Assembly: GCA_022766905.1 (NCBI GenBank)
Contig: JALEPU010000116.1
Location: forward strand, 1 to 50,254
Reading direction: 5' to 3'
Length of the DNA: 50,254 nt
Source: Lachnospiraceae bacterium
GTDB lineage: Bacteria > Bacillota > Clostridia > Lachnospirales > Lachnospiraceae
The notes below the pieces were generated by a model. The model saw only the letters and a list, made by a program, of their open reading frames with translations, had not been told where the DNA came from and ran no database searches. A program made the translations under genes and the position numbers. Shown here in pieces: positions 32,958-40,914 of the stretch (its first letter is position 1; the number at the start of each line of letters is the position of its first letter).

Positions 32958-34622
32958 CTATTTTTGCATATCCCGGATTGCATTCAGTCTCTTCATCACA
33001 TCGTTAGCACCTTTTCCAAAGTACTCATGTAATGTCTTATACTCTGCGTAAAGTTTATCGTAAACTGCTGCATTTTCCGGATTCGGTGTATAAACTTCAT
33101 CATTGATTCTGCCCAGTTTTTCTGCTGCTTCATTAGCAGTCTTATATCCCGTTGTCTGCTCGGAAGCTGCTGCGATTCCCAGGATTGCCGCACCCATGGC
33201 ACTGGCATTGCTGCTGCCGCAAATCTTAATTTCTCTGTTGCAGATGTCGGTGTAAACCTGAATCAGCATCTTATTTTTCAGAGGAATTCCACCGCTTAAG
33301 ACAATGGAATCTACCGGAACCCCTGCCTCTTCAAAGGATTCTACGATCATTCTGGTTCCGTAAGCAGTTGCTTCAATCAAAGACAGATAAATTTCTTCCG
33401 GTTTTGTCAAAAGATTCATGCCCATAATCAGACCATTTAAGTTAAAGTCCATCAACGGAGAACGTACTCCATTAAACCAATCCAATGCAATCAGTCCACT
33501 TTGGCCTGCCTTATAACCGGAAAGTTTCTCTGTAAGCAGCTGATGAATACTGATCCCTTTTTCTTTCGCCTCTGCTTCATAGCTGACAGGAACACAGTTA
33601 TCTGTAAACCATGCAAAATGATCTCCTACACAGCACTGCCCAGCTTCGTATCCAAAATAGCCCGGCATAATACCATCTTTTACAATTCCGGCTACTCCCG
33701 GAATCCCTTCTTCTGCCTCAGATAAAATCATATGACAGGAAGAAGTTCCTACAATAATCATCATCGTACCCGGTTTGGAAATACCGCTTCCCACTAAAGA
33801 AGAATGGGCATCGATAATTGCTGTTCCTACCGGTGTTCCCGGAAGAAGTCCAAGCACTCTTGCCATGGAATCTGTCAGATAACCTGCGGTCTCTCCGATT
33901 CCTTTGATTGGTGCATCCAGTTTTTCTTCTACGATATTTTCCATCATCGGATCTAATGCCTTAAAGAAATCTTTGGATGGATATCCCATTTCATGATGGT
34001 AAAAGGCTTTATATCCTGCTCCGCAGGCGGAACGGCTTTCTTCACCGGTCAGTTCCCAGATAATCCAGTCCATTGCCTCCATAATACGATCCGCTTCTTT
34101 GTAAACCTCCGGAGCATGATGAATGGTTTCTAAAATCTTTGGCATCATCCATTCACTGGATACCTTACCGCCATAAAGAGAAATCCATTTTTCTCCTCTT
34201 TCTTTTGCAATCTGATCAATCTGTAATGCTTCTTCTTCCCCACCATGATGTTTCCATAATTTTACGTAAGCATGAGGTTCATCCTTAAATTCCGGCAGGA
34301 AACAAAGTGGAGTTTTGTCTGCTTTTACCGGAAGTATGGTAGAAGAAGTAAAGTCAAGTCCAATACCAATGACCTCTTCCGGTAAAATATTTGACTGTTT
34401 CATTACATTTCTGACTGTTGTAATTAAGCCATCCATATAGTCCTGAGGATCCTGTAGTGCCCATCCGGATGGAAGCTTCTTTCCGGACGGAATTCTTGTT
34501 TCCATTACTCCATGTGGATATTCGTACACGCTGGTCGCAACCTCTTCTCCGGTGTGAATATCTACCATCAACGCTCTTACTGATAAAGTTCCATAATCCA
34601 ATCCAATTGCATACTTTGCCAT
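32958..34622 (-). CDS. araB: Ribulokinase
   Basis: A 554-residue FGGY-family sugar kinase. KYAIGLDYGTLSVRALMVD is the N-terminal phosphate-binding loop, GIGLDFTSSTILPV and EWMMPKILE follow, and GIVKDGIMPGYFGYEAGQCC, DWFNGVRSPLMD and IVLSGGIPLKNKML are marks of ribulokinase within the family. It phosphorylates ribulose to ribulose 5-phosphate in L-arabinose use. araA and araD are not in the window. It follows the glycerol-1-phosphate dehydrogenase-like gene by 51 bases and both should be controlled by the LacI regulator across the shared intergenic region. Confidence 0.93.
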   Translation of the reverse strand: MAKYAIGLDYGTLSVRALMVDIHTGEEVATSVYEYPHGVMETRIPSGKKLPSGWALQDPQDYMDGLITTVRNVMKQSNILPEEVIGIGLDFTSSTILPVKADKTPLCFLPEFKDEPHAYVKLWKHHGGEEEALQIDQIAKERGEKWISLYGGKVSSEWMMPKILETIHHAPEVYKEADRIMEAMDWIIWELTGEESRSACGAGYKAFYHHEMGYPSKDFFKALDPMMENIVEEKLDAPIKGIGETAGYLTDSMARVLGLLPGTPVGTAIIDAHSSLVGSGISKPGTMMIIVGTSSCHMILSEAEEGIPGVAGIVKDGIMPGYFGYEAGQCCVGDHFAWFTDNCVPVSYEAEAKEKGISIHQLLTEKLSGYKAGQSGLIALDWFNGVRSPLMDFNLNGLIMGMNLLTKPEEIYLSLIEATAYGTRMIVESFEEAGVPVDSIVLSGGIPLKNKMLIQVYTDICNREIKICGSSNASAMGAAILGIAAASEQTTGYKTANEAAEKLGRINDEVYTPNPENAAVYDKLYAEYKTLHEYFGKGANDVMKRLNAIRDMQK

Positions 34623-34673
34623 GTTAACCTCCTGTTTTCCCTTATTGTTTTTACTGCATCATTTTTTGTTTCT

Positions 34674-36068
34674 CTATTGTAACCCTTTTTTGCTTTCCAG
34701 CCACCGGAAATATAACGTCTGATCTTTTGCAAAGTAATCAACCACTTTCTTTGCATAATCTTCGGAGAGATCCAAGTCCCAAAGCATCTGTAAAAGGGTA
34801 TACCGATCACGAACTTCTTTTGCGATTAAAATTCCATCTTCTACCAGCTCCAGAGAAAGTCCGATCTGTTCCGGATTCACCGGTGCATCCAGAGACAGGA
34901 ACAATTGCTCCATTTCTTCTGTCTTTGGCAGGCTCTCTTTGATGGTCTTTTGAATAAGCGGCCATTTTTCCTTCATCACAGCAAGTCGTTTATTTCTGGC
35001 ATCCACATCATTTTTCTGGCATTTTTCTTCTAACTTAATAATACCATCTGCTGCCTCACCATAACAAGCCCTGATCTTAGCAAGCCAGCCATCCTGATCG
35101 AATTTCTTCTTTTTTGCTGCCTCAAAATCAATTTTTTCTTTTTCCAGCATATGATAAAGCTTCAAAGCGGTAATCATTCCCACACCGACTTTTGTACCAT
35201 GAAGAATTGGTTTCTTTCCTTCCATGATAAACTTCATTTCCCAATAGTGAGAAAGATGGTGCTCACAGCCGGATGCCGGTCTGGAATAACCGACAAAGCT
35301 CATGGCCATTCCGGTAAGAACCAATGCTTCTGTGACTGCCTTAATCGCATCCGGATCCCTCTTCTCAATCTTGTCACTTTGCTCCATCACTGTTTGAAGA
35401 GCCTGATGAACCATTCCTACCACTTCATCGCAGTAATATTCGCCATTGATGATCTGGGACAATTTCCAGTCCAGCAGACAGGTGTATTTTCCAATGGTAT
35501 CTCCAAGACCGGCCGTAATCATATTCATAGGCGCAGCCGCTAAAATATCCGTATCTCCGATGACAGCAACCGGACCATGTACCTGAATCGTTGTTTTTAC
35601 ATGATTCAACATCAGCGCAGAACCGTCTGACACAAATCCATCCATAGAAGGTGCACTGGCAAAAATCATATAATCTACGCCTACCTGAAAACTGATAAAT
35701 TTACACAGGTCATTAATGGTTCCGGAACCAACTGCAAGAATCAGATCTGCCTCTTTCGGATAACCAACTAATATTTCTCCAATCACCGTTTCATCCGGAA
35801 CCAGCTCATCGTAATCAAGTACCAGACTTTTACATGGCAGTCCTGCCTCTTTTAATACTGTTTCAGCTTCCTTTCCTGCTGCCTCCCAGGTATTTTTATC
35901 TGCAACCAGGTATACATTCTCATATCCAAAATTCCTGATGTGATCCGGTAAACGCTTTGTTGCATCCCTGTCAATATCCACTAACCTTACATTTGCTGAA
36001 TGAGTACGTCCACAACTACATGGAATCTCTTTGCCAAGGTATTCATTTAAATCAAGACGGCTTCCCAT
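34674..36068 (-). CDS. egsA: sn-Glycerol-1-phosphate dehydrogenase (AraM/EgsA-like)
   Basis: A 464-residue Fe/Ni/Zn-dependent dehydrogenase. Features are VYLVADKNTWEAAG, LILAVGSGTINDLCKF (NAD-binding GGGS-like loop), FASAPSMDGFVSDGSA, ITAGLGDTIGKYT and SGCEHHLSHYWEM plus HGTKVGVGM with metal-binding Asp and His. In Bacillus, AraM/EgsA reduces dihydroxyacetone phosphate to glycerol 1-phosphate and sits in the ara operon, as here next to araB. The C-terminal 120 residues are longer than usual in archaeal forms. The ATG at 36068 has AAGGAGG; the frame is open to 36101. Confidence 0.9.
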   Translation of the reverse strand: MGSRLDLNEYLGKEIPCSCGRTHSANVRLVDIDRDATKRLPDHIRNFGYENVYLVADKNTWEAAGKEAETVLKEAGLPCKSLVLDYDELVPDETVIGEILVGYPKEADLILAVGSGTINDLCKFISFQVGVDYMIFASAPSMDGFVSDGSALMLNHVKTTIQVHGPVAVIGDTDILAAAPMNMITAGLGDTIGKYTCLLDWKLSQIINGEYYCDEVVGMVHQALQTVMEQSDKIEKRDPDAIKAVTEALVLTGMAMSFVGYSRPASGCEHHLSHYWEMKFIMEGKKPILHGTKVGVGMITALKLYHMLEKEKIDFEAAKKKKFDQDGWLAKIRACYGEAADGIIKLEEKCQKNDVDARNKRLAVMKEKWPLIQKTIKESLPKTEEMEQLFLSLDAPVNPEQIGLSLELVEDGILIAKEVRDRYTLLQMLWDLDLSEDYAKKVVDYFAKDQTLYFRWLESKKGLQ

Positions 36069-36122
36069 CTCTCTTCCTCCTTTTCTTTCTCTCACCTTCA
36101 TTGTTTATTTTATCTTTTTTTG

Positions 36123-36150
36123 ATTATATCTCATTATTTTTTCCTGTCAA
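36123..36150 (-). promoter_or_regulatory. Promoter of egsA-araB (TTGACA-16-TATAAT)
   Basis: On the minus strand TTGACA (36150-36145) and TATAAT (36128-36123) are 16 bases apart. The operator at 36166-36180 lies 15 bases upstream of the -35 box. Confidence 0.85.
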
Positions 36151-36165
36151 TATGCACAAAGTTCC

Positions 36166-36180
36166 TTGATTACTAATCAA
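36166..36180. promoter_or_regulatory. Operator-like palindrome O1, overlapping the lacI-type -35 box
   Basis: TTGATTACTAATCAA is a 15-bp near-perfect palindrome and is repeated exactly at 36253-36267. Its TTGATT is also the -35 box of a plus-strand promoter with TATAAT at 36189-36194 (17-base spacing), so a bound regulator would block its own gene. Confidence 0.8.
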
Positions 36181-36188
36181 TTTTACGT

Positions 36189-36194
36189 TATAAT
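36189..36194 (+). promoter_or_regulatory. -10 box of the LacI regulator promoter
   Basis: TATAAT 17 bases after the TTGATT of operator O1. The start codon of the regulator is about 150 bases downstream, so its leader holds the other two operator-like sites. Confidence 0.75.
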
Positions 36195-36214
36195 TAATCA
36201 AAATAATTGATTAA
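36194..36214. promoter_or_regulatory. Operator-like palindrome O2
   Basis: TTAATCAA, five bases and TTGATTAA form a perfect inverted repeat that uses the same TTGATTA half-site as O1 and O3 but in the opposite order and with wider spacing. Confidence 0.55.
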
Positions 36215-36252
36215 CAACTGCCCAGTTGAAAAATAAGGCTTTCTGAAAAAAA

Positions 36253-36267
36253 TTGATTACTAATCAA
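36253..36267. promoter_or_regulatory. Operator-like palindrome O3
   Basis: Exact copy of O1 (TTGATTACTAATCAA). The centres of O1 and O3 are 87 bases apart, about eight helical turns, which would allow one regulator tetramer to hold both sites in a loop. Confidence 0.75.
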
Positions 36268-36343
36268 TAAAATTTCTCAAATATTTGACCTCAAAAAAAA
36301 AATTATGAAGTTTTTATGAAGTTTCAAAGGAAGGAGACCTTTC

Positions 36344-37423
36344 ATGCCGAAAAAAGAAAAAGTTACAACCAGAGACATTGCCCGTGAATCCGGACTTTCC
36401 CAATCTACCGTTTCTATGATTTTAAGCGGTCGCAGCGATATGAAATTTTCTCCTGCAACCATTGAAAAAGTAATCAATACAGCCTCCCGTCTTGGATATC
36501 ATTACAAAGGAAAACCAATCAAAAAAGAAAACCGCATTTCCAATACGATTCTCATTATGTGTCCTTCCCTTTCCACAGACTATTATACAACTTTAGTTCA
36601 GGCCATTACAGAAGCAGCTCATAAAAAACATCTTCACACTCTGACTGCTTATACGTCCCGTCAGGAATCCGTCGAGGAATACTATCTGAAAATGTCTGCT
36701 GAATCAGGATTTTACGGTGTCATCTACACCTATCCGCCCAAAGCAATTGACCTGATCAACCATCTTTCTCAAAAACATGCCTACGTCCTGGTCAACGATT
36801 ATAACCCGGATCTTCGTATCGGATTCATTGAACTGGACAGCAAAAAATCCGGTAAACTGATCGGTCGTCATCTTTTGGATCTTGGACATCGTCACATTGC
36901 TTACCTGAGTACTCCCCTGTCCAAAACAGAACTGCCTCGTTTCCGCCGCCTTACCGGCCTTCGCGAAGCTTTTTCAGAGGCCGGTCTGGATCCTTCCCTG
37001 GTAGAAGTCCGGGCACTTACCCAGGAACAGTGGAACTATTTTCTATCCGGCAACCGCTATTACGATGCCGGGTATCAGCTTACCATGTCCTGCCTGAAAG
37101 AAAAAAATGACATTACCGCTTTTGTCGGTACCAATGATCAGGTATCGATAGGGATTTTGGATGCCCTCCATCTGCTGGGCTATTCCGTTCCCAGGGATTA
37201 TTCCGTCTGTGGTTTTGATAATTCTCTGGCATCTTCTTTTTCCGGTATTTCTCTTACTACCATCGATCATCGCATCGATGAAAAGGGAACCGATGCTGTC
37301 GATATGTTAATCAACCAGCGTAAGTGGATGACTCTGGAAACTCAGGAGAAAAAAGCTCCTGTTATGCGGTTAGAATATGAGCCAAGACTGCTTATCCGCC
37401 GCTCTACCGGAAAAGTAAAATAA
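36344..37423 (+). CDS. LacI-family transcriptional regulator
   Basis: A 359-residue regulator. Residues 5-60 are the LacI DNA-binding domain: VTTRDIARESGLSQSTVSMI, then LSGRSDMKFSPATIEKV and ASRLGYHYKG with the hinge. A periplasmic-binding-like sugar domain follows (ILIMCPSLSTDYYTTLVQAI, VYTYPP-like loop, RHLLDLGHRHIAYLST, AFVGTNDQVSIGILDAL, VCGFDNSLASSFSGISLTTI). It faces egsA-araB over 275 bases with three operator-like palindromes, so it probably represses them and itself until an arabinose-related or other sugar ligand binds. The ligand is inferred from neighbours only. AAGGAGA precedes the ATG. Confidence 0.92.
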   Translation: MPKKEKVTTRDIARESGLSQSTVSMILSGRSDMKFSPATIEKVINTASRLGYHYKGKPIKKENRISNTILIMCPSLSTDYYTTLVQAITEAAHKKHLHTLTAYTSRQESVEEYYLKMSAESGFYGVIYTYPPKAIDLINHLSQKHAYVLVNDYNPDLRIGFIELDSKKSGKLIGRHLLDLGHRHIAYLSTPLSKTELPRFRRLTGLREAFSEAGLDPSLVEVRALTQEQWNYFLSGNRYYDAGYQLTMSCLKEKNDITAFVGTNDQVSIGILDALHLLGYSVPRDYSVCGFDNSLASSFSGISLTTIDHRIDEKGTDAVDMLINQRKWMTLETQEKKAPVMRLEYEPRLLIRRSTGKVK

Positions 37424-37477
37424 AAGGAAATGTCTCAAAATAAGATGGGCTATCTGGTCTCAAATACAGCCTCAGGT

Positions 37478-38707
37478 CTATTTGGATGCTTTGCAAAATA
37501 AGAGAAAACCAATGGCAAACATTACCGCCAGAACTCCCACACCGGCATTGGCAATATTGGTAATCTGGGCCACCAGTCCAACTAAGGTTGTTCCTAAAAA
37601 AGAAGCTCCTTTTCCACAAATATCATAAATTCCAAAATACTCTCCTGATTTCTCCGCCGGTATGATTCTGGCAAAGTAAGAGCGAGACAAAGCCTGAATG
37701 GCCCCCTGAAACATTCCGACTAATACCGCCAGCATCCAGAATTCCCACTGTTTGTCCAATTGGACTGCAAACAAGGAAATACCCAGATAAGCCAGAATAC
37801 ATATTTTCAATAAAAGGGCTGTCTCGTACTGTTTGGAAAGCCTTGCAAAGAACAAAGCGCACGGGAAAGCAACCAGCTGAGTCAGTAAAAGAGCCAGCAA
37901 CAAGCCCTGGGAATCCAAACCCAAGGCACTTCCATATGCCGTTGCCATATCAATAATCGTATATACACCATCAATAAAGAAAAAGAAAGCTAATAAATAC
38001 AAGAAGATATGTTTCTGGCTTTTGATATCTTTTAATGTGGCAAAAAGCCTGGAAAAACTATCTTTGACCGGATGCTTCGGCAGGTCTATATAGTGGCTCT
38101 GCTCATAATTTCTTAACAGCGGAACAGTCGCCAAAAGCCACCAGACTGCATTTAAAAGAAAAGCAAGGGTCATAGCCATACCCATGGAAATCCCAATCTT
38201 TTCATGCATCAGGACCAAAATCAGGGATGCAACAAAGGGAATACAGCTTCCAATGTAACCCCATGCATATCCATGAGAGGATACTGCATCCATCTTTTCC
38301 GGCTCTGTTACATCGACCAGCATGGAATCATAAAAAATCAAACTGGCATTATACCCCACCTTCGCAAGAACAAAAACAGCAAGAAACAAAAGCCAGTTGG
38401 TAGGAAATGATAAAACACTGCACCCGGCAACCCCAAGAAGTACGGTAGCCAAAAACAACGGTTTTTTAAACCCTTTTGTATCTGCTATGGTACCAAGCAC
38501 CGGTCCGATCAGCGCTACAATCACCGTAGCAACAGAAGCAGCATATCCCCAGTATGCCAGATAGTCCACCTTTGAAATTCCCTCTGATTCGGCCAGATAA
38601 TTAAAATAAATCGGAATTAGAGTTGCTACCAGCATTACAAATGCAGAGTTTCCCACATCATATAAAATCCAGTATTTTTCTATTTTTGTCAGTTTTTTAT
38701 TTTCCAT
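37478..38707 (-). CDS. MFS transporter, UMF1/Atg22-like
   Basis: A 409-residue membrane protein with about 12 helices. EKYWILYDVGNSAFVMLVAT at the N-terminus and VIVALIGPVLGTIADTKGFK, SLIFYDSMLVDV and AVSSHGYAWGYIGSC are typical of the UMF1 (Atg22-like) branch of the major facilitator superfamily. In the second half, FQGAIQALSRSYFARIIPAE is characteristic. Substrates are mostly unproven; amino acids or drugs have been suggested for relatives. It converges with the LacI gene and lies 45 bases after the SGNH gene on the same strand. Confidence 0.85.
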   Translation of the reverse strand: MENKKLTKIEKYWILYDVGNSAFVMLVATLIPIYFNYLAESEGISKVDYLAYWGYAASVATVIVALIGPVLGTIADTKGFKKPLFLATVLLGVAGCSVLSFPTNWLLFLAVFVLAKVGYNASLIFYDSMLVDVTEPEKMDAVSSHGYAWGYIGSCIPFVASLILVLMHEKIGISMGMAMTLAFLLNAVWWLLATVPLLRNYEQSHYIDLPKHPVKDSFSRLFATLKDIKSQKHIFLYLLAFFFFIDGVYTIIDMATAYGSALGLDSQGLLLALLLTQLVAFPCALFFARLSKQYETALLLKICILAYLGISLFAVQLDKQWEFWMLAVLVGMFQGAIQALSRSYFARIIPAEKSGEYFGIYDICGKGASFLGTTLVGLVAQITNIANAGVGVLAVMFAIGFLLFCKASK

Positions 38708-38752
38708 AGTTTCTCCCTTTATGCACCAAAGCCTATGCCTTATTTTTTTCTG

Positions 38753-39403
38753 CTAAAAATTCAGCATTTCCCATACTTTCACCGTCATTGCTTCAGCCAT
38801 CTTTTTATGATCTTCCGGCTCCATGTGAAGCCCATCTGTTTTTCCCGGACTTGCACAGCGGGAACCATTTAAATATCCGCACTTTTCTTCTTTCGCAATC
38901 GCTTCATAAATCGGTGCCAGTTTTTTAGACAGTTCTACACTGCGATAACCGCCAAACTCATCCCCAAAAGGTCCTTTCACCATATCTTCCGAGATAAGAA
39001 TCGGAGAAACCAGTAAAATCTTACATGGTTTTCCTTCCGGATCTTTCTCGCTGCTGATTCTTTTAATCTCACGAATCAGTTCCCGGATATGAGCACCGAT
39101 TGTCTGCTCTGTCTGTTGAAAACAAAGCTTCATATCATTGGATCCCAGCATAAGAATGACCAGATCCAATGGAAGATGAGAACGAATACAAGGTTCCAGA
39201 CAATATGCTCCGCTGCGCCATGGTTCTCCTTCCGGCATCAGAGCAGTCGTTCTGCTGTTTAAACCTTCTTCCAGGATTTTATATTCCTCTCCCAGCATAA
39301 TTTCAAGGCGGCCGGTCCAGCGGATCTCTTCCGGGTACCGGAGTCCGTTCTTCGGATTATAACCAAATGTATTCGAGTCTCCGTAACACAAAATATATTT
39401 CAT
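38753..39403 (-). CDS. SGNH/GDSL-family esterase
   Basis: A 216-residue hydrolase with the four SGNH blocks: KYILCYGDSNTFGY (catalytic Ser in GDSN), EGLNSRTT with the block II Gly, VILMLGSNDMK (block III Asn) and TDGLHMEPEDHKK (catalytic Asp-x-x-His). It has no signal peptide and should be cytoplasmic, acting on small esters or acetylated sugars, as arylesterase-like relatives do. It is on the same strand as the MFS gene and follows the PrsA-like gene's terminator. Confidence 0.92.
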   Translation of the reverse strand: MKYILCYGDSNTFGYNPKNGLRYPEEIRWTGRLEIMLGEEYKILEEGLNSRTTALMPEGEPWRSGAYCLEPCIRSHLPLDLVILMLGSNDMKLCFQQTEQTIGAHIRELIREIKRISSEKDPEGKPCKILLVSPILISEDMVKGPFGDEFGGYRSVELSKKLAPIYEAIAKEEKCGYLNGSRCASPGKTDGLHMEPEDHKKMAEAMTVKVWEMLNF

Positions 39404-39458
39404 CTCATTTCCTCCAATTACAATTTCCTTTTCTGTCCATCGCTTCCTTTATTGTATC

Positions 39459-39492
39459 AAAAAAAATGAACTTAGGAAAGCTCCTAAGTTCA
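39459..39492 (-). terminator. Terminator of the PrsA-like gene
   Basis: TGAACTTAGGA (39467-39477) and TCCTAAGTTCA (39482-39492) form a perfect 11-bp stem with a 4-base loop; on the minus strand eight T follow. Confidence 0.93.
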
Positions 39493-39533
39493 TCTTTATC
39501 TGCTATTCTTTCATTTTATTGGTTTATCCTGAA

Positions 39534-40724
39534 TTACTCGGCAGCTGTCGTAGATTCTTCAGCCGTTGTTGTCTCTTGTGAAACAGCGGATGCTTCTTCC
39601 GAAGATTGTGAAGTCTCAGCTTCTGCTGCAGTATCATTCTCTTCTGCGGTAACTCCTGTACTACTTTCTTCAGCTGCTGCTGTTTTATCAAAGATTACCT
39701 GCGCCCAGGCATCCTGATCCACATCTTTCTCGTAGTCCCAGTCTTCATCCAGCTCTTTTGTCCATTCTTCATACTGTTTCTGGTAAGCTTCTGACTGCCG
39801 TTCTGATACGATAGATTCTTTCTCAGCTGCTGTTGCCTCTTCATCCGTATAAGCAACCAGTTTGGCAATGACATAACCTTCATCTGTCGTAAGCACACCG
39901 GAGATATCTCCATCTTTCATAGACGCTATCTTCTTCTCGAAAGACTCACCGCCTGAGGATTCTCCTGCTCCGTAAGTCTCACTTGCATTCTCGTCTACTC
40001 CATATGCCTGTGCTACTTCTTCGATATCTTTACCCGCTTTAATCTCTTTATATGCTTTTTGTGCTTTTTTCTTCTGAGCAGCCTTTTCTTCGTCTGTCAT
40101 ATCCGTTACAGCACCGGTCTCCTCGTCTGTATTGGTAACCGGGAAAACCAGCTTATAAACAGTTGTATGTCTTGCTTCATCATCAGATACCTCTGTATCT
40201 ACGTCCTTCACAACTTCCTGCTGCACTTTGGAAGCAAGAGCATTCTCCTCATAAATCTTCTGAATCAGATCCTGAGTTGCTCCGGTTTCATCAAGAATTG
40301 CCTTTCCTTCCTCTTCACCTGCAAAAGTCCTGGCATTCTTCTTAGCAGTTTCTTTCTCTTCATCTGTAAGCGATACTTTAAGCTCATCGGCTTTGTTAAC
40401 TAATACCTTAACCTGTTTGATCTGTTCAATTACATTCTGCTTTACCATGCCTTCCATGGTAATTGGATTCCCTTCGTCATCTTCAGAAATCTGCATGCTC
40501 CACATCGAATCACCAAATGCGGAAGAATACTGGCTTTCGTATCCTGTCTGTGCAATCTTTGCATATACCCATGCTTCATCCAGATAAACGTCGGAACCAT
40601 CATATGAAAATAGCAGTGTTTTACTCTGTTCGCTTTTGGACCCCAGACTGCATCCTGTAAGACAAAGGGCTGTCATTACAAAGACAAGGGCTGCAGCCAG
40701 GATTCGGTTGAAATGTTTCTTCAT
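39534..40724 (-). CDS. PrsA-like peptidyl-prolyl isomerase lipoprotein
   Basis: A 396-residue exported lipoprotein. The signal peptide ends in a lipobox ALCLTGC (Cys near residue 26). A helical N-terminal domain follows (SurA/PrsA-like), then a parvulin-type PPIase part around TVYKLVFPV, AQKAYKEIKAGKDIEEVAQA, AGESSGGESFEKKIASMKDG and ISGVLTTDEGYVIAKLV. The last about 60 residues are an Ala/Ser/Thr/Glu-rich tail, probably disordered. PrsA proteins help fold secreted proteins outside the membrane. The ATG at 40724 has AGGAGG 8 bases upstream. Its promoter overlaps the end of mfd. Confidence 0.85.
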   Translation of the reverse strand: MKKHFNRILAAALVFVMTALCLTGCSLGSKSEQSKTLLFSYDGSDVYLDEAWVYAKIAQTGYESQYSSAFGDSMWSMQISEDDEGNPITMEGMVKQNVIEQIKQVKVLVNKADELKVSLTDEEKETAKKNARTFAGEEEGKAILDETGATQDLIQKIYEENALASKVQQEVVKDVDTEVSDDEARHTTVYKLVFPVTNTDEETGAVTDMTDEEKAAQKKKAQKAYKEIKAGKDIEEVAQAYGVDENASETYGAGESSGGESFEKKIASMKDGDISGVLTTDEGYVIAKLVAYTDEEATAAEKESIVSERQSEAYQKQYEEWTKELDEDWDYEKDVDQDAWAQVIFDKTAAAEESSTGVTAEENDTAAEAETSQSSEEASAVSQETTTAEESTTAAE

Positions 40725-40885
40725 ACAATAACCTCCTGGATTTATCTTGCACATGTACCTTGTACACCTGCTTAAAAAGCCACTGGCTTTCTTCTGCCAC
40801 AGCGGGAATTTCTTTTTCGCTGTAGCCAGTCCAAACCATAGCTGTTCTGGCTGATTTGGATATTTTGATAAAAAATCGCTGTACT

Positions 40886-40914
40886 AATTTATAATTATAA
40901 TACAAAAAGGTCAA
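40886..40914 (-). promoter_or_regulatory. Promoter of the PrsA-like gene (TTGACC-17-TAAATT)
   Basis: On the minus strand TTGACC (40914-40909) and TAAATT (40891-40886) are 17 bases apart; an overlapping TATAAT sits closer to the -35. The leader that follows (40740-40880) holds three small stems, AGCCAG/CTGGCT, ACAGCG/CGCTGT and AAAGCC/GGCTTT. Confidence 0.55.

Noticed and set aside
40621-40914. 97-codon minus-strand frame overlapping the start of the PrsA-like gene
   Set aside because: It overlaps the signal peptide region in another frame, has no ribosome binding site and no recognisable domain.
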